A DNA stretch of 38,401 bases. It comes from Candidatus Altimarinota bacterium. Its GTDB lineage: Bacteria; Patescibacteriota; Gracilibacteria; BD1-5; JAGOOR01. A program made the position numbers and the translations under genes. Numbering within the stretch: the stretch's first letter is position 1; the number at the start of each line of letters is the position of its first letter. The stretch lies in NCBI GenBank assembly GCA_023268615.1, contig JALQUC010000036.1:1-38401 (forward strand). The letters run 5' to 3'. Of this stretch, positions 26,146-34,186 are shown piece by piece. Below the pieces are notes generated by a model, which saw only the letters and a program-made list of their open reading frames with translations, was not told where the DNA came from and searched no databases.

Positions 26146-26442
26146 ATGTCTGAACCAATTCAAACCCCTACACCCCCTGTTCCAGAAGGCAAATATACTG
26201 GATTTTATGGTATCAAGAGTGACCTCGTCAATGTGTCGACCTATGGAAAGGAAAAAATAACATTTAATCCTGACCGTGGAGCCATCGTCTTTTTCTGTCA
26301 TGATTGTCGCAAATTTGTCGAAACTGATCGCCCTGACCCAAAGAAAATGCGATTTATTTGCCAGACCTGCAAAGGTAAAAAAATTTCCTATGGTACCGAG
26401 GAGAGTCTTCGCGAGCATTATAAGAGGTTATTGGTGAAATAA
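26146..26442 (+). CDS. Small zinc-ribbon protein
   Basis: This 98-residue protein begins with a Pro-rich segment (MSEPIQTPTPPVPEGKYTGF). Two CxxC pairs, FFCHDCRKFV and FICQTCKGKK, are 22 residues apart and would bind one zinc ion. The context (CHDCRKFVETDRPDPKKMRF) is that of a zinc ribbon, as in transcription or ribosome-associated proteins. No UGA is present and CTC/GTC codons suggest a core gene. I cannot name a family. ATG 26146 is preferred to an upstream in-frame ATG because it directly follows a -10 box and drops a hydrophobic, non-conserved stretch. Confidence 0.75.
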   Translation: MSEPIQTPTPPVPEGKYTGFYGIKSDLVNVSTYGKEKITFNPDRGAIVFFCHDCRKFVETDRPDPKKMRFICQTCKGKKISYGTEESLREHYKRLLVK

Positions 26443-26510
26443 TTGTTTTTTCAAAACCATATACCACAAGAACTTATAAAATAGTCATTATCAACTTTTT
26501 ACGGAATTAC

Positions 26511-26538
26511 TTGAAATTTGAAAATAGCTCTCTATACT
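26511..26538 (+). promoter_or_regulatory. recA promoter
   Basis: TTGAAA (26511-26516) and TATACT (26533-26538) are spaced 16 bp. The leader of about 45 bases contains CTTAC-ATGTTTTT-GTAAG, a small hairpin. I see no LexA box. Confidence 0.6.
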
Positions 26539-26590
26539 CGGGAGTACTTACATGTTTTTGTAAGACTTAATTTCTATATTTTCCTATTTT

Positions 26591-27628
26591 ATGGATGAGA
26601 ATAAAAAAGCTGCACTCCAGGCCGCGCTCAAAATGATCGAAAAACAATATGGCGCTGGGGCCGTGATGGTCATGGGTGAAAAACCTCATATCCCAGTTGA
26701 AATGGTATCTTCTGGAAGTCTCAAGCTCGATGAAGCACTCGGCGGCGGTTATCCAAAGGGTCGTATTGTCGAAATATTTGGTCCAGAATCTTCTGGTAAG
26801 ACGACACTCGCACTTCATGCTATTGCAGAAGTACAGAGAGCCGGTGGTACTGCTGCATTTATCGATGCAGAGCATGCACTCGATCCTAACTATGCTGCCA
26901 AGCTCGGTGTCGATATCAAAAAACTCATCATCTCCCAGCCAGACTACGGTGAACAAGCACTCGAAATCATCGATGCACTCGTCCATTCTGGTGCAGTAGA
27001 CATTATCGTCCTCGACTCTGTCGCAGCACTCACACCAAAAGCTGAGCTTGAGGGGTCTATGGGTGATTCTCACATGGGTCTCCAGGCCAGGCTCATGTCT
27101 CAGGCACTTCGAAAAGTGACTGGTGCCATCTCTAAATCTGGCTGTATTCTCATCGCTCTCAATCAATTGCGTATGAAAATCGGCGTCATGTTTGGTAATC
27201 CTGAGACCACAACAGGTGGTAATTCTCTCAAATTCTATGCTTCTCAGCGTATCGATATCCGTCGTCGTGAGGCGATAGAATCAGGTACTGGTGACGATAA
27301 GAAAATCATGGGAAATGTGACACGCGTCAAAGTCGTCAAAAACAAAATTGCTCCTCCATTCCGGGAGGCTGAAATCGATATTATGTATAACGAGGGTATC
27401 AGCAAGGTCGGTGAAATCATCGATCTCTGAGTCGAAAAAGGCGTTGTAGCCAAATCAGGAGCGTTTTATACTTATGACAACGAAAAACTCGGACAAGGTC
27501 GTGAAAATGTCAAACAATACCTCCTCGAAAATACTAAAGTCATGGATAAGATTGAAAAAGAAATTAGGAGTGGTAAACAGTGAACAGTGAACAGTAAACA
27601 GGAGAAGGAAGAAAAGGTTTCCAAGTAA
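26591..27628 (+). CDS. recA: Recombinase RecA with a repeat-derived C-terminal tail
   Basis: The protein has 345 residues. Walker A is GPESSGKTT, Walker B is [10 protein letters not shown], the loops are [20 protein letters not shown] and [20 protein letters not shown], and the core ends around [20 protein letters not shown]. One UGA (27428-27430) is Gly in IIDLGVEKG. A second UGA, which would be the stop under the standard code, follows SGKQ; read as Gly, the frame continues 14 codons ([14 protein letters not shown]) through the inverted-repeat arm of the downstream element to TAA. RecA drives homologous recombination and repair. The tail may reflect an insertion that displaced the original stop codon. 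Confidence 0.97.
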
Positions 27629-28022
27629 TCAGGAATATGGAATTTTCTTTCCGAAATTTGGATGTGTGGAACAAATCTCTGAATTTGAGTGTTTCGGTCT
27701 ACCGGAATACGCATTCTGTGAAAGATTTCTGATTCAGAGATCAGATTACCCGATGTTCACTTTCCGTACCCAGTAATATTGCTGAAGGGTATTCTCGTCA
27801 AACTCCCAAGGAAACTGTTCAATTTTTGTTTATTGCTCGTGGTTCATGTGCGGAACTTGAGACCCAGTGTCTCATTTGAATGGAAATCTGATATATTAGT
27901 GATGAGCTTTGAAAACTTTGGTTAGCAGAAATTGATTCTATTAGTAAAATGATATTCGGTTTGATCAAATATAAAAAATTATAGTCTCAACCTGTTTACC
28001 GTTTACTTTTTACCGTTTACAG
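27573..28022. mobile_element. Repeat-flanked element carrying an S23/four-helix-bundle gene
   Basis: A left arm of GTAAACAGTGAACAGTGAAC units (27573-27602) and a right arm reading, on the other strand, GTAAACGGTAAAAAGTAAAC then GGTAAACAGG (27991-28022) are inverted copies with a 7-8-base internal period. They enclose only the four-helix-bundle gene. ACAGT occurs at both outer edges. Arms of this kind are often seen beside such genes in other bacteria. The mobile interpretation is inferred. Confidence 0.5.
27637..27984 (+). CDS. Four-helix-bundle protein (S23 / 23S rRNA intervening-sequence family)
   Basis: With four UGA codons the product is 115 residues, exactly the family size (TIGR02436). 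Motifs: FSFRNLDVWNKSLNLSVSVY, FGFRDQITRCSLSVPSNIAE, GYSRQTPKETVQFLFIARGS, CAELETQCLIGMEIGYIS. Proteins of this fold occur in rRNA intervening sequences and, as Avd, in diversity-generating retroelements. No reverse transcriptase or variable repeat is present here, so a DGR role is not supported. It lies between recA and murA inside inverted repeat arms. Confidence 0.9.
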
Positions 28023-28023
28023 T

Positions 28024-28236
28024 ATGGCTTCATCAATTAAGGACATCTTGAGTAAAACCAACCAACAAGTTGGTCTTTTGGAAGATGACAAAAAGATTGC
28101 CTACGCTCGTGAGATGTCATGATTTACATGACTACGAGCGGCTTTTTTTGGGCAGCTAGGTGTCAAAGAATTTAGAACTATTATAGAAGGGAAGAGGCTG
28201 ATTGCACAGCGAAGTCACAACGCAAAACACCATTAG
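28024..28236 (+). CDS. Small unknown protein downstream of the recA element
   Basis: This 70-residue frame with two UGA codons reads MASSIKDILSKTNQQVGLLE then DDKKIAYAREMSGFTGLRAA and FFGQLGVKEFRTIIEGKRLI. No family is recognised. Codon use is plausible, it begins right at the repeat arm, and its TAG overlaps the convergent murA stop by 3 bases. If the repeat element is removed, recA would end inside the beginning of this frame, suggesting it once overlapped recA. It could be a real short gene or chance. Confidence 0.45.
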
Positions 28237-29492
28237 TTCTGTTTTTCGATTTTTGCTCCAATTCCCTGGAGTCTCTCGACAAAATTTTCATAACCTCGCT
28301 CGATGTGTGAGACATTATCGAGCTCTGTCGTACCAGAGGCTATCATACCAGCGATGAGCATAGCCGCTCCTGAGCGGAGATCCCAGCTTGATACCTTGGT
28401 CCCGCGGAGTGCAGTTTTCCCAAATATCATCGCTTCATGAGGATTCATGAGAGCGATGTGTCCACGCATTTTCTCGAGCTCGACGAGCCAATTGAGTCGA
28501 CCTTCAAAGAGTATCTCATGAATACGGCTGACACCATCTGCCTGGGACATGAGTATCGCTGTGGGTGATTGTAAATCGGTGGGAAAACCAGGATAGATAT
28601 TTGTCTGAATATGTGCAGCTGTGAGATTTTTTGCTCTATAGACGCGGAGCGTATCGTCTTTTTTTTCAAATCTGACTCACATCTTTTCTATACTCGTGAG
28701 AAATGCTGTGAGGTCACCAATCCGAGCATCGTGGATATCGATATATTCCTCTGCTGTGAGAGCTCCTATGATAGCAAGTGTCCCCGAGACGATATAGTCA
28801 CTGATGACTTTGCCTGTGAGATGTTTTTTGAGTGTGGTTGATTTGATGATAATTGTATGATCATAGCGCAGTGCGATATCAGCACCTGCTTCTCGAAGCA
28901 GCTCTATGACATTCATTACATGGGGCTCATAGGCAGCGAGCTCGATGGTTGTTGTTCCAGTACGCCCCAGTGCAGCGAGGATGAGGACAATAGTGCTTCC
29001 GACTGAGAAATAAGCGTTTACTTTTGTATCATCAGTGTGACTCTGTCCGTGAAAAGAGAGTAGCTCATCTATTTGGCTGCTTGCATAACCGAGTTTTTCT
29101 AATCCTTTTACAATACCGTCTATGGGGCGTTTACCAATACTACAACCGCCTGGATAGGTCAGAGATACTTCTCCAAAACGCGACAGGAGAGGCGGTATGA
29201 GATAGTAGGTTGCGCGGGCTTTTTTGAAGAGTTCTTGGCGGAGATTTGTCAGATTGAGGCCTGAATTATCAATGGTAAATGTATTTTTCTCAAAAGAGAC
29301 TTTTGATCCCAGACTTTCCAATATATCCTTCATCAGATGGACATCAGAAATATCTGGTACATTGGTGAGCTCAGCCGTCTCAAACAGCAGCGTGCTCGCA
29401 ATGAGTGGCAGTGCTGCGTTTTTGGACCCACTCACCCAGATTTCTCATCGTGTCTGTGCGCCTCATGTAATCGTATATATACTCATAGACAT
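28233..29492 (-). CDS. murA: UDP-N-acetylglucosamine 1-carboxyvinyltransferase
   Basis: The protein has 419 residues, normal for MurA, with three UGA codons, two of them in the N-terminal motif IT[UGA]GAQTR[UGA]EIWVSGSKNAAL. The catalytic cysteine is present in YPGGCSIGKRPIDGIVKGLE, so this is the Cys-type enzyme that fosfomycin normally alkylates. Later motifs include ARIGDLTAFLTSIEKMGVRF, YPGFPTDLQSPTAILMSQAD, EILFEGRLNWLVELEKMRG and LRSGAAMLIAGMIASGTTEL. It makes the first committed step of peptidoglycan synthesis in the cytoplasm. Two ATGs (29492, 29486) are possible starts; the fold begins right after. Confidence 0.96.
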
Positions 29493-29535
29493 GTAGGATA
29501 TGGATTTTTGAGAATAGTAAATAGTCCTTTTATGA

Positions 29536-30165
29536 CTATTTTGAAAGCCTCTTGAGGTGTTTTTTCTTGTCTTCTATATCCACTACGAGATTGCTGACCT
29601 GGTTTTTGAGTTCTCGGATATGATCACCCTCTGAATCCAGTATCAGACTCGTGTACTGGAGTAATGTACTGCGGATGACATCAAATTCCTTGCGAATATG
29701 TCCGTCAGTGATAGCTTCGTCGAGTTCTTGTATATTTTGGAGCATTTCTTCGATACCGCGCTCGATAAAATCAATGACTCGTTTGATGAGAAGAATCAGT
29801 CTATGCTCTACATCTTCTCGCTCTTCTGACAGGAGAAAATCGTGAAAATGTTCATTATCTACATTAAATACTTCTTCTATGACACGGAGCATGATGCCGA
29901 GAACGACCCCATATGTTTCCACTTCATGTCCACGGATATTTGTGGTATGAAGCATATCTATGAGACTCCCACCAAGCGTCCCCCAATTCTCGATAAACAG
30001 GTTTTTTTCTCAGAAAAGTACTTTTTTTACAAGTTTTTGATAGTCTTCATGGAGGTTACTTGATTCAATAATCTTCAGTGTGTCCTGTATTTCCCTGTCT
30101 ATGACATGTTTTTTGATGACGAGTTCGAGGAAATAGTCTTCGAGGATATTATCTGTATTTTGCAT
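29536..30165 (-). CDS. Acidic helical protein, unknown
   Basis: This 209-residue frame has one UGA (VLFGEKN). It is predicted to be almost wholly helical and acidic, with a C-terminal coiled coil (DHIRELKNQVSNLVVDIEDK). A middle part, IENWGTLGGSLIDMLHTTNI then RGHEVETYGVVLGIMLRVIE, is better conserved-looking. There is no signal peptide or membrane helix. It lies 43 bases upstream of murA on the same strand, so both may be co-transcribed; a link with cell-wall synthesis is only positional. CTC/ATC codon use suits a core gene. Confidence 0.7.
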
Positions 30166-30278
30166 ACTTTCATAGTATCAGAATTTGACCTTTTTTGCAA
30201 ATGACTAGCATGTTTACCGAGTAGTAAGTACTCTGTATTAAGTATTAAGACTCGGATAACTCTTTTTCAGTGATAAAA

Positions 30279-31043
30279 ATGGACCTTGCTTCGCCACAAA
30301 AAATCCTTCATTCACTTTCACCGGATCTGGCTCTTTTTCTCGAAAAAATGCGAGAAATGGGGCAGGAGCGGAATATTCCAAATATTTCTTGGAATACGGC
30401 GGCTTTTTTACAGGATACACTTCAATCACGAAACATCTCAAATATACTCGAAATAGGTCCTGCAAATGGTTTTTCTACGATGATACTCGCTCTTGCCTGT
30501 CCAGAAGCTCATGTTACTTCGATAGAGTGTTCGAGGCATGCTTTTGAAGAACTCAGATATAATATTCAAGCATTTTCTTCCATGACGAATGACGAACCTT
30601 GCCTACCGGCAGGCAGGTGACGAATGATGAATGAAGATGGATTTTTTCCAGCGGATTTGCCGCGGAAAGTGACATCAGATATTAATCAAGAGAAAATAGG
30701 TCAATTCTCTCTCTACTATGGAGATGCGAGAGAGGTTCTCCCGGCTTTCCTCAGATGATCTGCCAAAGTAATTTGTTCCAATCCTGAGAGTAGTATCCAC
30801 GATATTCCTTTGAGGCGATTTGATTGTATTTTTATTGATGGGGCATTTCGGATGACACGAGAATTTTTTGACCTTTCGCGACCACTGCTCGCACCAGGGG
30901 GAATTATTATCCTCGATGACGCTATCAAATACCGCTGGAAAATGGAGGGATTTCATGAATACCTCGACGAACAGGGAATTGTCTACGAGCTCGTCCAGAC
31001 AGATCCTGACGACGGAGTGATGGTAGTTGAGCTGCCTGTATAA
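30279..31043 (+). CDS. Class I SAM-dependent O-methyltransferase with an inserted repeat
   Basis: This 254-residue protein has two UGA codons. Motif I is NILEIGPANGFSTMILALAC, motif II follows as AHVTSIECSRHAFEELRYNI, then YYGDAREVLPAF, RRFDCIFIDGAFRMTREFFD and LAPGGIIILDDAIKYRW, the layout of methyltransferase_24/O-MTases. Between motif II and the GDA box a repeat is embedded in frame: the DNA around the palindrome at 30598-30617, flanked by GACGAATGA units, encodes TNDEPCLPAGRGRMMNEDGF. UGA there would be a stop in the standard code. The insertion falls in a loop, so activity may persist. ATG 30279 is preferred to GTG 30270. Confidence 0.82.
30598..30617. repeat. GC-rich 20-bp palindromic repeat, copy 2 (inside a coding region)
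   Basis: CTTGCCTACCGGCAGGCAGG is the exact reverse complement of 5818-5837. It is flanked by ATGACGAATGACGAA and TGACGAATGATGAATGA, which are near-direct repeats of each other. Confidence 0.8.
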
Positions 31044-31132
31044 AGTATTATGTAGTAGGTAATTATGACAGATGCTGTTTCATGTGCCTCTACCGTAATA
31101 CATAATACCTTATACTTACTACATTTTACAAT
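31044..31132. repeat. Inverted arms of the GTAGTAAGTATTATGTA type
   Basis: AAGTATTATGTAGTAGGTAA and a downstream TAATACATAATACCTTATAC-TTACTACATT stretch are roughly complementary around GACAGATGCTG. A single arm of the same type lies at 30227-30257, before the methyltransferase gene. Confidence 0.5.
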
Positions 31133-31283
31133 TTTGAAATATTTTTCTCCTTTCTTCGTAGTACCAACTACAGGCAACAAAAAGTATCAATTTTTTGAAT
31201 TAATCGTGCATCGTCTGATTCGCACATAATTCTCTCCTCAAATATTTCTTTTGCGTTCGCTTCTTTATCCTCTCTCAAAAATT

Positions 31284-31928
31284 ATGAATACAAAAACCCT
31301 CCTTATTGGTTCTGCTCTCGGTGTGCTCACTCTGGGTTCACTTTCGTTTGCTGCTGTTAATGGCAAGCTCACACGGGACACTGATTTTTCTGCTGTCAGA
31401 ACTGCAGTAGAGGCAAATAATTATGCTTCTCTGCCTGATACAGCAAAGGCAAAAATCTCAGAAGCACAATTTGCACAAATGGTTGCTCGAAATGAAGAAC
31501 ATGAAGCAGTCGAAAAGGCTATTTCTTCTGGTGATTATGTCGCATTTAAAAATGCTATGATAGCTCAGATTCCCACAGAAACTGAATTTGCAGAGATGGT
31601 CGCCCGTCACAAGGCACATACAGAAGCCCAGGCAAAAATAGAATTAGCTGTTAAAAATAATGATTTTGCTGCATTCAAGGCAGTTATGGAAGCGGGGAAA
31701 GCGCAGATGTTCGCCAATCATCCTGATATACCTAACGATGCTCCAAAAGCTCTCTCAGATGAAAAACTTCAGAAACACTTCGATAGACTCGTAGAATATT
31801 ATACAGAAAATGGGAAGCTCCCTGATGTAGGCGGATGACTCGAAATGAGATTCTCTCATTTCTCCGGTCCTATGGGTGATGGTAAATGAATGTGATATGG
31901 TCCACGAGGTGGACAAAAAGGAGAATAG
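31284..31928 (+). CDS. Secreted helical-repeat protein, unknown
   Basis: The protein has 214 residues with a clear signal peptide (MNTKTLLIGSALGVLTLGSL, then SFAAVNG) and three UGA codons near the C-terminus. The mature part is Ala-rich and helical with related segments: VRTAVEANNYASL, VEKAISSGDYVAFKNAMIAQ and IELAVKNNDFAAFKAVMEAG, each followed by a QFAQMVAR/EFAEMVAR-like helix. A conserved-looking DEKLQKHFDRLVEYYTENGK and a glycine-rich tail end it at TAG. It is probably exported; I cannot name a family. A strong terminator follows within 15 bases. Confidence 0.72.
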
Positions 31929-31941
31929 TTATTCTCGTGAG

Positions 31942-31966
31942 CTCCCTGGCAATCCAGGGAGTTTTT
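31942..31966 (+). terminator. Intrinsic terminator of the secreted-protein gene
   Basis: CTCCCTGG, CAAT loop, CCAGGGAG, then TTTTTCTCTTTTT. A smaller palindrome GAGAATAGTTATTCTC (31921-31936) spans the stop codon just ahead of it. Confidence 0.9.
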
Positions 31967-31974
31967 CTCTTTTT

Positions 31975-32170
31975 CCCGTCATTCCAGCCAAGTCTGAACT
32001 TTGTGAGGACGCGAGGTGGAATCTATACCTGATACTTGATTCGTTCTGGTACTTTTGACAGCAAAAGTACCCAAAACTGCCGAAAGCAAATAAACTCGCT
32101 CTTCAGACTCTTCATCTCAAATTCAGTATTCATGACGCTCAAACAGTATTTGCTCTCGGACTCTCGGTTC
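31975..32170 (+). repeat. Structured interspersed repeat, copy B
   Basis: It is collinear with copy A at 5459-5653. The hairpin GGTACTTTTG/CAAAAGTACC (32048-32071) is retained. The outer pair is CCGAAAGCAAATA (32080-32092) with TATTTGCTCTCGG (32147-32159), 12 of 13 positions complementary although the sequence differs from copy A. Confidence 0.75.
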
Positions 32171-32217
32171 TGTTTTTGATCTGGCGAATAATCACCATTT
32201 ACTGAGTTGTATCTGTG

Positions 32218-32253
32218 ATTTTGTATTTTATACTTTGTCTTTTGGCCTATAAT
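32218..32253 (+). promoter_or_regulatory. A-rich repeat (reverse) followed by -10 box of the sigma-factor gene
   Basis: ATTTTGTATTTTATACTTTG and TCTTTTGG form the repeat. TATAAT (32248-32253) follows and is 6 bases before the ATG at 32260, again predicting a leaderless mRNA. No good -35 is seen. Confidence 0.45.
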
Positions 32254-32259
32254 CATACC

Positions 32260-32853
32260 ATGTCTCTCGAATTCTCAGATGCTCAGCTCGTCCAAAAAAC
32301 TCTCAAAAATCCTGATGATTATGTAGCTATTATTGATCGTTTTGAGACGCCTATTTTGCGCTATATTTTTCGTATGACGGGTTCTGCTCATGAGGAGGTA
32401 GAAGAATTGGGGCAGATGACTTTTATCAAGGCATATCGATCGCTCAATGGATTTGATACTCGTCTCAAATTATCGAGTTGGCTCTATCGAATCGCTCACA
32501 ATGTCTGTGTTGATTATTTGCGCAAGAATTCAAAGAGGAATCATATGAGTCTCGATGCCGAAGATGAATACAGCCAGGCTCTCATTGAAAAAATAATTAC
32601 CGAAGATACTGGTTCAGTCCATCTCGCGAAGGATGTGGAGCGAAGGGCAGTGAGAGATATCATCCGTATGCTGCCTGATAAATACCGAACGGTCATGATT
32701 CTCTTTTTTCTCGAAGAAAAGAGTTATGAAGAAATCAGCGACATACTCCAAATACCTATAAATACTGTTGGAACACTGCTCAATCGCGCCAAGAAACATT
32801 TTCATACACTGAGCCAGGAGCCCCAATTTTCTCACCTTTTTACTTATGCCTAA
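32260..32853 (+). CDS. ECF-type RNA polymerase sigma factor
   Basis: This is a 197-residue sigma-70 family protein. Region 2 is YVAIIDRFETPILRYIFRMT, VEELGQMTFIKAYRSL and LSSWLYRIAHNVCVDYLRKN. Region 4 is DIIRMLPDKYRTVMILFFLE, KSYEEISDILQIPINTVGTL and LNRAKKHFHTL. With only regions 2 and 4 it is of the RpoE/ECF class. There is no UGA. The next gene overlaps its end by 8 bases and encodes a membrane protein, the usual place of an anti-sigma factor, so the pair probably senses an envelope signal. The start at 32260 follows a -10 box by 6 bases. Confidence 0.93.
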   Translation: MSLEFSDAQLVQKTLKNPDDYVAIIDRFETPILRYIFRMTGSAHEEVEELGQMTFIKAYRSLNGFDTRLKLSSWLYRIAHNVCVDYLRKNSKRNHMSLDAEDEYSQALIEKIITEDTGSVHLAKDVERRAVRDIIRMLPDKYRTVMILFFLEEKSYEEISDILQIPINTVGTLLNRAKKHFHTLSQEPQFSHLFTYA

Positions 32854-33670
32854 ACTCTTTCAAAATAAAAAAGAAGAAATAAAAAAGAAGAAAGACGGGA
32901 TAAAACCAACAAAATCTTCGCTGAGGAACTCTGTACTGGCTGATATTCGTGAGAAAAAACTCTCTCCTCGACCACGATGGCAGTACATCCTCTTGTATGC
33001 TGGGCTCTGGGCGAGTGGGATTTTTACCTTGATCCTTGGTTCGCTTGCTTGTGCATTTATGATGTTGGAGTTTTCTCTCCCAGAGAGAGCCTATCTCCGC
33101 TGGATTGAGTCAAATGTGTGGCTTCTCTTACTGCCATATTGGTGGGGTATTGGGATGATCATTGCTCTCACGATAGGGTATTTTGTCTTCTCAAAAACCG
33201 GACGTAGCTATCGATATCATGCGAGTGTTCTTATAGGTATATTGATACTCTGATCAATTATAGGATGAAGCATCCTCTTTATGACTCGACTGGCTCACTG
33301 GAGTGACCAACAGATACGGAGATTTGAACCACGATATTCTGAGATGCGTAGAGGATTTGAGAGGATTGTTCCTCGCCCTGAAGAGGGCATGCTTCCTCTG
33401 AAAGTTTTAGAATTAGATGGTGATATCATTCGTTGAAAAAATCCACGAGGTCAGTATTGGTCAGTACGCATTATCTGTCAGGATGACATTTGCTTAGAAA
33501 ATAAAAAAATACTTAGACCTGGTAAACCAACACTTTTTGAGGGGAAAATTGTTTCGGATGGAGTTTTTGAATCTAATAATATCCTCCCTCCTCCATGATT
33601 TCATCCTAAAAATCCTCGGTCAATGCAAAAATATATAAGAGGCAATACTTCGGATAAAAAAGCAGAGTAA
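32846..33670 (+). CDS. Membrane protein paired with the sigma factor (possible anti-sigma)
   Basis: With four UGA codons this is 274 residues. The cytoplasmic N-terminus is very Lys-rich ([20 protein letters not shown]) and its DNA is a purine-rich repeat tract. Three membrane segments follow: YILLYAGLWASGIFTLILGS, VWLLLLPYWWGIGMIIALTI and HASVLIGILILGSIIGGSIL. The C-terminal ~130 residues (FERIVPRPEEGMLPLKVLEL ... YWSVRIICQDDICLENKK) are outside and beta-like. No ZAS motif (HxxxCxxC) is present. The 8-base overlap with the ECF sigma gene suggests coupling and a regulatory role. The family is not recognised. Confidence 0.7.
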
Positions 33671-33719
33671 AAGGACACGAAATATATTGATTTCTTGTTT
33701 AATAAAATATAATGTTTAC

Positions 33720-33926
33720 ATGGGTACTAAGAAAGAAAAAAATAATCTGCTGTCTGATGATATAATACTTTCACCAACTGCTATACAAGAGCTGGAGGAA
33801 CTTCGTAAGTGACCATTTGTCGAGTTTGATTTTGCAAAAGAATTTAAAAAAGTTGCTGAAGAAATTCATCAGCAAAGAAGAGTTGCAAAAAAGGCATCAA
33901 AGCAAAAAAAACTTTCTTATGTATAG
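33720..33926 (+). CDS. Antitoxin-like partner of the RelE protein
   Basis: This 68-residue protein has one UGA (LRKGPFVEF). It is charged with a helical C-terminal half (VEFDFAKEFKKVAEEIHQQR, RVAKKASKQKKLSYV). It overlaps the RelE-like toxin gene by 8 bases (its TAG lies inside the toxin's first codons), the usual antitoxin-first arrangement. I see no clear ribbon-helix-helix; it would neutralise the toxin by wrapping and probably repress the operon. Assignment rests on position and size. Confidence 0.65.
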
Positions 33927-34179
33927 AGTTATTATTGCTGCTCAACCACAAAAATATCTCTCTCGACTCCCATCAACCCTACGATTCCGTATATTAAAGT
34001 CTCTCTACGAATATGCTGATTCCGATTGTCTCTCCTGAGATGTGAAGCTCCTCAAGGGATGAACAAATAGTACTTATCGGATGCGAGTTGGAAACTATCG
34101 CATAATTTTTGATAAAAATGATGTGTTGCACATAATTGCTGTGCAAAAAATATGACCGAGAGGTGATGTTTATAAATAA
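33919..34179 (+). CDS. RelE/ParE-family toxin
   Basis: The product is 86 residues with three UGA codons. MYRVIIAAQPQKYLSRLPST, RFRILKSLYEYAD, LSGDVKLLKGTNSTYRMRVG, NYRIIFDKNDVLHIIAVQKI and GPRGDVYK follow the RelE fold: a helical pair, then K-L-G, YR-x-R-x-GxYRIIF and a final strand with R-x-DVY. RelE-type toxins cut mRNA in the ribosomal A site; ParE types poison gyrase. Y/R/K residues at the usual catalytic positions favour RelE, without proof. The toxin is complete only when UGA is sense. Confidence 0.85.
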
Positions 34180-34186
34180 AAATCCC

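Noticed and set aside
27266-27453. Minus-strand frames inside recA, infB and gyrA
   Set aside because: Mirror frames of strongly coding genes with no motifs of their own.
27637-27984. Diversity-generating retroelement (Avd-like protein)
   Set aside because: The protein is of the S23 branch and there is no reverse transcriptase or template/variable repeat nearby.
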